Source of the DNA: Lentisphaera profundi
GTDB taxonomy: Bacteria > Verrucomicrobiota > Lentisphaeria > Lentisphaerales > Lentisphaeraceae
Length of the DNA stretch: 64,000 bases
NCBI RefSeq assembly: GCF_028728065.1
Contig: NZ_CP117811.1
Span: 2,046,001 to 2,110,000 of the forward strand
Reading direction: 5' to 3'
Part shown: one piece after another, positions 56,668 through 64,000 of the stretch
How positions within the stretch are numbered: position 1 is the stretch's first letter
Layout: each line of letters starts with the position of its first letter
The notes under the pieces: model-generated
The model's input: the letters and a program-made list of their open reading frames with translations, nothing else
Databases searched by the model: none
Told to the model about the DNA's origin: nothing
Translations under genes and position numbers: made by a program

Positions 56668-57114
56668 TTACAGAAAGGGAGCTTGATGAGGCTTCTTTAT
56701 GGTGAAAGCATAGGACGACTCGCCATTCTTAGTATAGTAGTTGAGGCGCTCATTGGCCTCCGCTAAGCTAGGTCTATGGCCTTTGGGAACCCACCACATG
56801 ATAAAACTTGGCGTTGAGATCGTTTCAAACCACTCGCGCCTTCTCTTGAGGAAAACGAGGTGCTCCGTTTTGAAAAGGAAATTCTTTAGATCTTCTAGAG
56901 ATTTCCAAACTGAGAGATTCGGCAAGATCGAGGCATCGCCAAAGTAGCTGGTGGTTTCCTTGTTACTTTCATAATTCTTTTGAAAGCGCCAAACAAATCC
57001 TTCACTTGATTCGGCTAAGGCATTGATATGAGCGAGATTATCCACGAAATCTTTCATGAGGGGATCATCTAGCGCGGCTTTGGGTTTGGCGATATTAATT
57101 TGTGCGAGTTGCAT
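56668..57114 (-). CDS. DUF3291 domain protein
   Basis: 148 residues matching the DUF3291 ferredoxin-like fold: N-terminal 'QLAQINIAKPKAALDDPLM', 'SVWKSLEDLKNFLFKTEH' and 'FIMWWVPKGHRPSLAEANERL'. Related to antibiotic-biosynthesis-monooxygenase-like small proteins; function unknown. Downstream of a repeat island and not clearly in an operon. Confidence 0.85.
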   Translation of the reverse strand: MQLAQINIAKPKAALDDPLMKDFVDNLAHINALAESSEGFVWRFQKNYESNKETTSYFGDASILPNLSVWKSLEDLKNFLFKTEHLVFLKRRREWFETISTPSFIMWWVPKGHRPSLAEANERLNYYTKNGESSYAFTIKKPHQAPFL

Positions 57115-57219
57115 ACTATTCCTTTTAATTTAGAGTCCCATACCGTGATTATTTTCTATTATAGGGCCACTTTTCTTCAAGTAAATATTATTCTTTTAAA
57201 AAAAATTTAATACGATTAT

Positions 57220-57314
57220 AAACCCGCTAGCGGGTTTGATGAGTAGTTTGCACACGAAGGGATTCCATCCCCTCGAACTCCCTAGTAAGTAATTGCCATT
57301 CCTTAAGCAGGCAA
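57220..57314. repeat. 18-bp palindrome and dispersed repeat copy 2
   Basis: Perfect palindrome AAACCCGCTAGCGGGTTT (57220-57237), followed by a dispersed-repeat copy (57246-57314) with stem CGAAGGGAT-TCC-ATCCCCTCG and CCTTAAGCAGGC. In the reverse complement it aligns over most of its length with copy 1 at 3771-3838. AT-rich non-coding flanks. Confidence 0.75.
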
Positions 57315-57365
57315 TATGAGTGCATCGCACTGCCCCCTCACAGCGAAGCTTACTAATCGTGTGTT

Positions 57366-58412
57366 TTAATATAAAGACGTAAGCATTTCTGGATCGTATT
57401 CGACGAGCTTTTTTTGTTCTTGAATTTTGGTCACGTAGTCATGATTAGCTATGAATGGCCGCCCGATTGCGACAAGATCAGCATACTTATTTTCGATCGC
57501 GTGAACCGCATCATCCGCAGAATAGCCTCCTGAGGCAATAACCGTTCCTAGGTAGTTTTTTCGGATATACTGCGTGACGGTCCCACCGAGAAACTCGTTG
57601 TGAGAATCGTTAAACATACCCGTATGAATGTAAGCCAAGTTGTATTGATTGAGGCGGGAAAGCAATACATCGTACAGCTCTTTATCACGGTCATCGTGTT
57701 TCATATTTGCATAGGCTTGGGGTGAGAGACGTAGGCCGATGGCTAAGTCTGGAGTAGCCGCTTTGACTTGAGTCAAAATCTCTAAAAGGAAGCGCATCAT
57801 ATTTTCTATACTTCCACCATATGAGTCTGTACGGTGATTGCTATCCCTGTGTAGAAATTGATCGATTAGGTAACCGTTGGCTCCGTGGATCTCGATACCG
57901 TCGAAACCCGCTCGTTGAGCATTCTTAGCCGCGGTCACAAAATTTGATTTAATCCTTTCAATATCTTCAAGGTTCATGGCACGAGGTGTTTCATACTCGA
58001 GATCATCTGTTCTTGGAACACGACCTTCGAGTCGTATTGCAGAAGGTGCCATGGGCACTTGACCCTGATGATAAATGGAATGAGAAACCCGACCCGTATG
58101 CCAGATTTGTGCAAAGATTTTCCCTTTGTTCTGATGGATAGCTTGAGTGACTTTTTTCCAGCCAGCTACTTGTGCTTCAGTATAAAGACCGGGTGCATTT
58201 GGGTAACCTTGGCCATCTTGTGATACGAGAGTCGCTTCTGAAATAATCAGACCCGCATCGGCACGACGAGCGTAATAATCGGCCATTGCCTGAGTTGGTA
58301 CAAGCTCATCTGTGGCCATGCAACGGGTGAGTGGAGCCATAACGATACGGTTTTTGAGTTTGAGTGTATCTTGCAAATCATATGATTGAAAGAGGGTTTG
58401 AGTCTTAGTCAT
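57366..58412 (-). CDS. Alkene reductase, Old Yellow Enzyme family
   Basis: 348 residues from ATG 58412; an in-frame TTG at 58424 overlaps the GGAG ribosome site. FMN barrel motifs: 'NRIVMAPLTRCMA', 'IWHTGRVSH', 'AGFDGIEIHGANGYLIDQFL', 'NHRTDSYGGS', 'IASGGYS', 'ADLVAIGRPFIAN'. It reduces activated C=C bonds with NAD(P)H, as NemA does. Divergent from a LysR regulator that likely controls it. Confidence 0.94.
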   Translation of the reverse strand: MTKTQTLFQSYDLQDTLKLKNRIVMAPLTRCMATDELVPTQAMADYYARRADAGLIISEATLVSQDGQGYPNAPGLYTEAQVAGWKKVTQAIHQNKGKIFAQIWHTGRVSHSIYHQGQVPMAPSAIRLEGRVPRTDDLEYETPRAMNLEDIERIKSNFVTAAKNAQRAGFDGIEIHGANGYLIDQFLHRDSNHRTDSYGGSIENMMRFLLEILTQVKAATPDLAIGLRLSPQAYANMKHDDRDKELYDVLLSRLNQYNLAYIHTGMFNDSHNEFLGGTVTQYIRKNYLGTVIASGGYSADDAVHAIENKYADLVAIGRPFIANHDYVTKIQEQKKLVEYDPEMLTSLY

Positions 58413-58539
58413 TTTATTCTCCAAAGTTAGCGATTCATTTAAGTTGTCAATAGTATAGATGATGTATATATTTCTACTATGGCTGATTTTTAGATATCAG
58501 TGTTCACTTTTTTAGAACAATAGAATGGGCTTATAAATT

Positions 58540-59439
58540 ATGGATGAGTTGAAGAGGATAGGGATTTTTAAGCGCGTGGTGGAAGCTCAAAGTTTCTCTG
58601 AGGCAGCAAGACAAGTCGGCGTGGCTAAATCAGCCGTGAGTAAGCAGATATCCGAGTTGGAGAAAGAGGTCGGAATTCGTTTATTGAATAGAACGACACG
58701 CAGTTTGAGCTTGACTGAGGCAGGTGAAATTTATTATCGGCATAGTGTAGAAATCATCAATCGTAGTCAAATTGCTTTAGATGAGCTACGCCAATATAAG
58801 GATCAGCCTTCTGGGACTTTACGTGTTTCTAGCTCGGTTGTTTTCGGTGCCTCTCAACTGGTACCCATCATTAAGGAGCTTCGCGACCTTTATCCACAAC
58901 TAAAGGTCGATTTGTTATTGGATGACCGGATTATTAATATGGTTGACGATGGAGTGGATTTAGCAATTCGTATTGGTTGGATGAAGGAATCTAATTTAGT
59001 AGCGAAAAAAATAGCTGAAACACCCATGGTACTCTGTGCCAGTCCTGAGTATTTAGCACAGCGTAGCCAAGTACTGAGACCCGAGGATTTACTGAGTCAT
59101 AATTGGATTAGTTTATCCATCTTAAATGCTCCTTTGCGATGGAGTTTCTGGAAAAACAAACGGGAATATACGGTACAGCTACACAGCGAGGTAAAGACAA
59201 ACTCCGCTAGTGGCGTATTAGCTTTCATCAAAGATGGCCAGGGAATTGCAGCCGTGGCTAAATTCACCGCACAAGAGGATTTATTACGTGGTAATCTGGA
59301 AACCGTATTACCCGATTATCAGGTGAAAAAACTGGGTATTTATGCGGTTTACCCGCATCGGGATCATGTGCCCGCGAAAGTGCGGGTCTTTATGGATTTC
59401 TTGGAGAAACGTTGCCAACAAGCTGATTGGTGCGAATAG
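58540..59439 (+). CDS. LysR family transcriptional regulator
   Basis: 299 residues. The winged helix-turn-helix is at the N-terminus: 'ELKRIGIFKRVVEAQSFSEA' then 'VGVAKSAVSKQISELEKEVG' and 'RLLNRTTRSLSLTEAG'. A periplasmic-binding-like effector domain covers about 90-290. It diverges from the Old Yellow Enzyme gene across 127 bases, the standard LysR arrangement, so it is the probable regulator. Confidence 0.94.
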   Translation: MDELKRIGIFKRVVEAQSFSEAARQVGVAKSAVSKQISELEKEVGIRLLNRTTRSLSLTEAGEIYYRHSVEIINRSQIALDELRQYKDQPSGTLRVSSSVVFGASQLVPIIKELRDLYPQLKVDLLLDDRIINMVDDGVDLAIRIGWMKESNLVAKKIAETPMVLCASPEYLAQRSQVLRPEDLLSHNWISLSILNAPLRWSFWKNKREYTVQLHSEVKTNSASGVLAFIKDGQGIAAVAKFTAQEDLLRGNLETVLPDYQVKKLGIYAVYPHRDHVPAKVRVFMDFLEKRCQQADWCE

Positions 59440-59468
59440 GATAGATTAAGCATCCAATCCTTTTTTTG
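59437..59468 (+). terminator. Possible weak terminator after the LysR gene
   Basis: Imperfect inverted GGAT...ATCC pairing (AGGATAGATTAAGCATCCAATCC) followed by seven T. The stem is weak, so the call is tentative. Confidence 0.35.
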
Positions 59469-59640
59469 ATGTTCTATTTAGTTCATGCGAGAGCTTCGAG
59501 TATAAAGATAAACTACCTATCAAGACTCTTGGAATGCCTCCTCAAATATTTTCGTCAGATCTACACTAGTATTTACACATAACAGTGGTAATGCGCACAT
59601 TTAACTGCACGAAATCTACATTAAGTGACTAATCGAAAAA

Positions 59641-60375
59641 TCATGGCTTCAAAGAACTTGCTTCATATTTTAATTCATTTTTCATCAAGGCATTTCTTAC
59701 CGTGACGCGCCAAAGTTCATAACCTTGCCTCTTCATATGTAAGCCATCTTCAATAAATAAATCTTTTTTTGTTGACCCATCTTCATTAATCATTGTGCTT
59801 GCCACATCGATATAAGTCATTTTCTCATCGCTCTCACACAAAGTTTTAAATAAAATATTTGTCTCCACCATTTTAGGCCACAAGGATTCTCGACTCAGTG
59901 ATGGCTTAATGGAAAGCACATAGATTCTGCAATGTGGCAAACTTTGCCACACTTTTTCACAAAATTGCTTCATCTGCTTTTTTATTAAGTCGGGTTTTCG
60001 ACCAAAGCTTATATCATTGTCCCCTTCATAAATTAAAATAGCTCGTGGTTTATACGCTAAAACAATCTCTTTTGTGTAATACAGAACATCCTTCATCGTA
60101 CTTCCACCGAAGCCTCTTTTGATTAAGCTCAATGGCTTCAAATCATTACTAATTTCAGGATGTCACATACGCATACTGGAACTACCAATACACAAAACCT
60201 GATTGCTTTGAGGAGGCTTGGCTCTATCTCCTTTAAGAAAGCTATCTATATGACTTCTAAAACGTTCGGGACTTTGATTATCTAGCGCCATTAGACTCTG
60301 CGCTAAGATCATTATTATCAGGGCGTATTTCATCAAAAATATTTCCTTCATTACTATTTTATTTATTTGTCGCAC
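59641..60375 (-). pseudogene. SGNH/GDSL hydrolase interrupted by an in-frame TGA
   Basis: The two halves are in one frame, separated by TGA at 60165-60163. The first has a membrane/signal segment and the SGNH block I motif VLCIGSSSMRM. The second continues HPEISNDLKPLSLIKRGFGGST, 'LIYEGDNDISFGRKPD' and block V 'DGLHMKRQGYELW'. In relatives the interrupted codon is Trp (SSxRxW), so a single TGG to TGA change explains the stop. Without suppression it is a non-functional acyl or glycan esterase. Length without the stop, about 244 residues, is normal. Confidence 0.82.
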
Positions 60376-60504
60376 TTAAAAACTTCAAGAGTACTCGATT
60401 GAGTGTTAATAAGACATCACATCCATGAGATACACAAACCGCTTGATTTTTCAAAAAAATTCATAAAAGGAACTAACACAACCGAAAACATTCGCAGATA
60501 CTCA

Positions 60505-60771
60505 TCATTGGGCAAATCGTGCACTTATTGGATCCACTTCATTACCAGATACTTTAACCAGCTCTTGGTAAATATGTGGTTTCCTACCTTTGGACCAAAG
60601 CCTGCCGGTACAATCATCTAATAACTTCATATCTAGATCGGCAATCACCATATCATCCGCTGCCTACCAGCTTTCTGATAAAATTCGACCATAGCAATCA
60701 ATGATCATGGCATTGCCGGTTCTAACTTCAGTATCATCTAGGCCGACGCCATTACTAAAGATCAAAAACAT
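60505..60771 (-). pseudogene. C-terminal fragment of a nitrilase (carbon-nitrogen hydrolase) with an in-frame TAG
   Basis: The minus frame from 60771 reads MFLIFSNGVGLDDTEVRTGN, then 'AMIIDCYGRILSESW', TAG at 60666-60664, then 'AADDMVIADLDMKLLDDCTG' and ends at TGA 60507-60505. This matches the C-terminal 85-90 residues of carbon-nitrogen hydrolases. The Glu-Lys-Cys catalytic part is missing, replaced by the end of the YdcF-like gene two bases upstream. Relic of a longer gene. Confidence 0.7.
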
Positions 60772-60773
60772 AC

Positions 60774-61433
60774 TTATATTAGATGTTTATCATAGCCCAA
60801 TTTACATAAGCCCTCAAAGGCCGACCACACCGATGAAGGAATCTCTTGCTGAATCTGAAATCCCTTCGCAGGATATTCTTTGATTCTCTGTAAATCACCG
60901 ACCATGGCATTGATAATTTCATCCTTATTATGCACATCCATAAAATAATCATCAAAAGATAAACGAGGTGAAGAAATAAGAATTTCTTTTTCAGGCCAAA
61001 CTTTTTTAAAGCTCGCGTATGTACGACGTTCCATAAAAGGCTTTTGCACCAAAATAAAGGACTTAATATCTAACGATTCACGCTCAATCAGATTTCGTGT
61101 GAAAGCAATATTTTCACCCGTATTTGTCGCCTCATTTTCCAGATAGATACAATCTTCTGGAACTCCTTTAGCAATGGCCACTTGAGATAATATTCTTGCC
61201 TCTGTATCTTCAAATAAGCCCTCCGTCATGCGACCTTTATTACCCGAAAAAATCAAAATTGGCGCCCAGCCCTCGAAATATAGATCTGCGGCATGCTCAG
61301 CGACTCGAAGGTCATGACTACCTAAGACAAAGATACAGTCCATCTTCCTGAGTTCATGTCCCATCAAATGGTAATCCCACAAAACCTTAGCAAAATTATC
61401 TACAGCAGTATTTTCTAATAAACTATTTTTCAT
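60774..61433 (-). CDS. YdcF family (DUF218) protein
   Basis: 219 residues with the DUF218 fold: 'CIFVLGSHDLRVAEHAADLY', 'PILIFSGNKGRMTEG', 'LENEATNTGENIAFTRNLI' and 'ILVQKPFMERRTYASFKKVW'. No membrane helix, unlike ElyC; closer to cytoplasmic YdcF, which binds S-adenosylmethionine. It directly precedes a nitrilase relic. Function not known. Confidence 0.88.
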   Translation of the reverse strand: MKNSLLENTAVDNFAKVLWDYHLMGHELRKMDCIFVLGSHDLRVAEHAADLYFEGWAPILIFSGNKGRMTEGLFEDTEARILSQVAIAKGVPEDCIYLENEATNTGENIAFTRNLIERESLDIKSFILVQKPFMERRTYASFKKVWPEKEILISSPRLSFDDYFMDVHNKDEIINAMVGDLQRIKEYPAKGFQIQQEIPSSVWSAFEGLCKLGYDKHLI

Positions 61434-61586
61434 TGAAAAGCTATTCCTTAATATCAGTTTTGATGGGCTTCTACTGTTTAGATTTCATTATAAATAATAT
61501 ACTTATCAAAAAGTGTATTCGAGGATCATCGAAAATATCTACTACAAAAAACCCGCTTGAAGATTCGAATGTAGAAGGCATTTTTC

Positions 61587-62261
61587 TTAGTCTAAATTCC
61601 AGGGTTCGTCAGTAGTTAATAAGAGATGATTGATGGATGACGCTTGTACATGACCATCAGCATAAGTGTAATTGGCACTTGACTTGTCTTTATGCCAGGG
61701 ATAGACCCAATACTGTGCATAGGCGGAATTAAGTATGCCCACACTCTTACCTTCCGCATGTGTAATCATAGATGAATTCATCCTTGTTATTTTGCGTGCG
61801 GCTCCATTATATAATGGCTTAGATAAATCATTGTGAATACTTGGGTTACTACCATATCCACTATAACCTGATCGTGTCGCAGTAGCAGAAACACCTCTAG
61901 CAGTAAGTTCTGATTCATCAAAACTAGGACAGCTAAAAATACCACCCTCGCTATAAGATTGACTGAGTGCCGGATTATGGCCTGTCGATGAAACATCCAT
62001 CACATAAGTTGCTATACCATCATGTATGGAGCGATTATACACACCTGCTTTAGGAAACGTTGTCGCCGGATAATAATTGCCATTATCTTCAGTATACATA
62101 AAGGCTCCATAAAACATTTGTTTCATATTACTCACGCACAAAGCTGCTCGTGATGTATCTCGAGCTTTTCGCAAAGTCGGAATTAATAAACTTGCCAGAA
62201 TACCAATTATGGCAAAGACAAGCAAAACTTCTATAAGGGTAAAGGTCTTTTTTTGTTTCAT
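61587..62261 (-). CDS. Type II secretion-like pseudopilin (DUF1559-like)
   Basis: 224 residues: leader MKQKKTFTLIEVLLVFAIIG with Glu at +5, helix, then 'ARDTSRAALCVSNMKQMFYG', a 'YPATTFPKAGVYNRS' region and the 'YWVYPWHKDKSSANYTYADG' ending. Typical of the expanded pseudopilin set in Lentisphaerae. It lies downstream of and in the same direction as a GH20-like gene, 113 bases away. Confidence 0.9.
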   Translation of the reverse strand: MKQKKTFTLIEVLLVFAIIGILASLLIPTLRKARDTSRAALCVSNMKQMFYGAFMYTEDNGNYYPATTFPKAGVYNRSIHDGIATYVMDVSSTGHNPALSQSYSEGGIFSCPSFDESELTARGVSATATRSGYSGYGSNPSIHNDLSKPLYNGAARKITRMNSSMITHAEGKSVGILNSAYAQYWVYPWHKDKSSANYTYADGHVQASSINHLLLTTDEPWNLD

Positions 62262-62374
62262 GAGATCAATCCTTTGTTAAATTCATTTTATGAATTAAAT
62301 AGCTAAAAAAATAGTGCTTTGACTGCTCCCTAAAAAAAGTACCTCCTTTTAGAAAGATAAATAATCATGTCGAT

Positions 62375-63517
62375 TTAAGGCGACTTCTCAAGTTGATTTA
62401 TTTGCTCAAATAAGAGCTTAAATGTCTTCATAGAATCACCCTTTTTGAGCGTGTTTTCCGTTATTTGGTAGTATCTATCCATAAAGCTATCAGGACCATA
62501 CCAAGAGGTCAGCATCATCCCTTGAAAACGTTGTTTCATTCCATCCGCTGAATTTTTTCTATTTGAAATAGTTTGATTCAATTGTTCGATTGTTACATCG
62601 GGCAAGCGCCAAGGGACTGTGACGACATCAAAACCTTTGGCAGCAAAGAGCACTGCAGTGGGGTCGGCTCTTTCATAATGCCAATCAGCTATAGTAATAT
62701 CTTTAGGAATGAGGTCTATAGCGCGGTGAGTACCGTTTTCACTCGCTTCCCAAAATCCCATAGCCGTGGCTTTGCCATCAATCAAACGATCGCCCCACAT
62801 CCACATTTTGGTATTTGATTTTTTGAGGTGTGAATGAATACGAATAACCTCATCGGCAAATAACTTAGCCTTATCTTTTCCTGCACATCTAGGGCACTTA
62901 TCATCGCCTAGGTAGAAAACCTCATCCATACCTGCGTGAAAACTATCTGCCTCACAAACAGCGACTAATTCATCGATCAAAGCAAAAACTACTTTATGGA
63001 CATCGGGGTGTTCCGGGCAATAGCTTTTGCAGTACAACTTATCTGCGTTGGGCCATTCATATTTCTCTGGTAATTTGACATGAGGAGTCTCATCAAACTG
63101 AGGATAGACCTCTAGCAGTTTATAGACTTTGCTATGCCATGATTGATGTCCCAATAAATTAATCGCTGGAATGAGCTTAATATCATGCTTTTTACATACC
63201 GCTACAATGCGTTTAGCTTCTGCGTTGGACAAAGCACCTTCATTAACAAGTTCCGGATGTGAACTATATTGATAGTCGTAGCCAATACGCAACATAATGG
63301 TATTCACTCCCATAGAGGATAATTCTTCATCAATAAATTTTACAAAGCGGTCTAAACTCGCAGGTTTAGGGCTTTTAATGGACAAGCCTTTTACAGGGAA
63401 AATCGCTTTAACAGGCTTTGTTTTTTGTGAATTCTTAGTAGCCGCTTCTTGCCTAGAAGAACTTGACATACAACTCGTCAAAATACTTAATAATAAAATG
63501 AGTGCGAACTTGCTCAT
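62375..63517 (-). CDS. GH20-like lipoprotein (beta-N-acetylhexosaminidase catalytic domain)
   Basis: 380 residues. Lipobox LTSC with Cys16. A TIM barrel starts 'KGLSIKSPKPASLDRFVKFI' and has 'IKLIPAINLLGHQSW' and 'FHAGMDEVFYLGDDKCPRC' with the Asp198-Glu199 catalytic pair of GH20. It ends 'MMLTSWYGPDSFMDRYY'. It lacks the usual N-terminal GH20b domain, so it may act on short oligosaccharides at the envelope. The product could feed amino-sugar use, fitting the glycosaminoglycan locus (inference). Confidence 0.82.
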   Translation of the reverse strand: MSKFALILLLSILTSCMSSSSRQEAATKNSQKTKPVKAIFPVKGLSIKSPKPASLDRFVKFIDEELSSMGVNTIMLRIGYDYQYSSHPELVNEGALSNAEAKRIVAVCKKHDIKLIPAINLLGHQSWHSKVYKLLEVYPQFDETPHVKLPEKYEWPNADKLYCKSYCPEHPDVHKVVFALIDELVAVCEADSFHAGMDEVFYLGDDKCPRCAGKDKAKLFADEVIRIHSHLKKSNTKMWMWGDRLIDGKATAMGFWEASENGTHRAIDLIPKDITIADWHYERADPTAVLFAAKGFDVVTVPWRLPDVTIEQLNQTISNRKNSADGMKQRFQGMMLTSWYGPDSFMDRYYQITENTLKKGDSMKTFKLLFEQINQLEKSP

Positions 63518-63552
63518 ATAAAAAAACCTAATGTCGAAAGAGTTGAAATAAA

Positions 63553-64000
63553 TTAATCCGTAAAGGGATAAATGTAATACGTAATATAATAATAAAGACC
63601 GGTAACGCTTATACTTCCATCTACTAAACTTGTAGTAGAAGCCGTCTTCTTTTTATGTCTCAAATGGATACCAGATACATTTTGAGTACCAGAGAATGTC
63701 CCCGCAGTGTTTCCTCCTGCATGTAAAACCCTGCTACTTGTCATTTCTGATATCGCTCGCGGTTTATTACCCGCCGTGATGGCATTAGAAGGCACATACT
63801 TAAGCCCATAAGCGGCTCCATAACCAGAATAAACGGCTTTGACTTGATCATAAGGTTTGCCACTCAGCCTTTCAATTTCGCTCTTCTCTACGCTGGGACA
63901 GGCAAAAACTTTATTGGATCCAGGAGAATCGCTTACCGATTGATTAAGTGCAATATAATTCCCTCCACTTTCAAAATCATCATTCGTATTGAGATAAGCA
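63553..64000 (-). CDS. Pseudopilin C-terminus, start outside the window
   Basis: The frame is open to the right edge: AYLNTNDDFESGGNYIALNQ, 'VFACPSVEKSEIERLSGKPYD', 'GYGAAYGLKYVPSNAIT' and a C-terminal 'YYITYYIYPFTD'. This is the globular part of a DUF1559-like pseudopilin; the leader lies beyond base 64000. It lies 35 bases upstream of the GH20-like gene in the same direction, so probably one transcript. Confidence 0.82.
   Translation of the reverse strand, partial: AYLNTNDDFESGGNYIALNQSVSDSPGSNKVFACPSVEKSEIERLSGKPYDQVKAVYSGYGAAYGLKYVPSNAITAGNKPRAISEMTSSRVLHAGGNTAGTFSGTQNVSGIHLRHKKKTASTTSLVDGSISVTGLYYYITYYIYPFTD

Noticed and set aside
60163-60165. TGA in the SGNH gene as a recoded (Sec or Trp) codon
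   Set aside because: Relatives have Trp, no Sec-element-like hairpin was recognised, and TGA is used as a normal stop in many genes of the window.

Overview
The window looks like chromosomal DNA from a marine Lentisphaera-like bacterium (phylum Lentisphaerota, PVC superphylum). This is inferred from family content, not from a marker gene. The signs are several DUF1559-type pseudopilins with the leader FTLIEVLVV, sulfatases next to sugar importers, a DUF1501 plus PSCyt1/DUF1549/DUF1553 pair, a beta-propeller/HEAT/cytochrome c protein of PVC type, an ECF sigma factor with a FecR-type partner, and 'ALECGAP'-type intergenic palindromes. No rRNA, tRNA or CRISPR array was recognised.

Layout. 1-5.6 kb: plus-strand sugar locus with a beta-propeller protein (cut by the edge), an SDR, a ribose-type ABC importer (binding lipoprotein, frameshifted ATPase, permease) and a sulfatase whose 3' half is replaced by an IS4-type transposase remnant. 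6-12.2 kb: a PAS-AraC regulator (frameshifted) divergent from a large haem/HEAT protein, a DUF1080 protein and a pseudopilin. 12.4-14.8 kb: a compact PEP-hydrolase-like / Tm-1-like / Dabb operon that shares a 22-bp upstream element with the previous unit. 14.8-16.7 kb: an ISNCY-like element abutting a 5'-truncated GspG-like pseudopilin. 17.1-22.8 kb: housekeeping genes (pyrD-like, M18 aminopeptidase), a membrane protein and a phosphoesterase. 22.9-25.5 kb: ECF sigma, FecR-like protein and an SMR transporter.

25.5-39 kb is a microaerobic respiration block. A ten-gene minus-strand run encodes CcoI, CcoS, a fused CcoNO, CcoQ, a mono-haem CcoP, CcoG, FixH and a TauE/SafE-like protein, followed by a PAS histidine kinase and an NtrC-type regulator. 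Divergent from it are an outer-membrane beta-barrel and hemN. The shared intergenic region holds a GTCCG-ATTA-CGGAC palindrome.

39-42 kb is a repeat/IS landing zone: a 114-bp tandem repeat, a truncated IS1595-like gene, and an intact DDE IS with 14-bp inverted repeats and a 6-bp target duplication. 42-53 kb is a probable chondroitin/dermatan sulfate locus: an iduronate-2-sulfatase-like gene switched out of frame by a third copy of a 10-bp tandem repeat, a DUF6250 protein, a chondroitinase ABC-like PL8 lyase with all four catalytic residues, a LacI regulator, and a DUF1501 / PSCyt1-DUF1549-DUF1553 pair.

53-64 kb: an unusual pseudopilin-like protein with a DnaJ-type cysteine-rich region, a TetR-SDR divergon with clear operators, DUF3291, Old Yellow Enzyme with a divergent LysR, decaying SGNH hydrolase and nitrilase genes, a YdcF-like protein, a GH20-like lipoprotein and two pseudopilins (one cut by the edge).

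Four disruptions (near 2426, 5632, 6693 and 51851) are each repaired by one extra base in a 4-5 base homopolymer. Sequencing undercalls are therefore a serious alternative to real mutation. The 10-bp repeat sulfatase and the nonsense codons near 60.2 and 60.7 kb do not fit that explanation.
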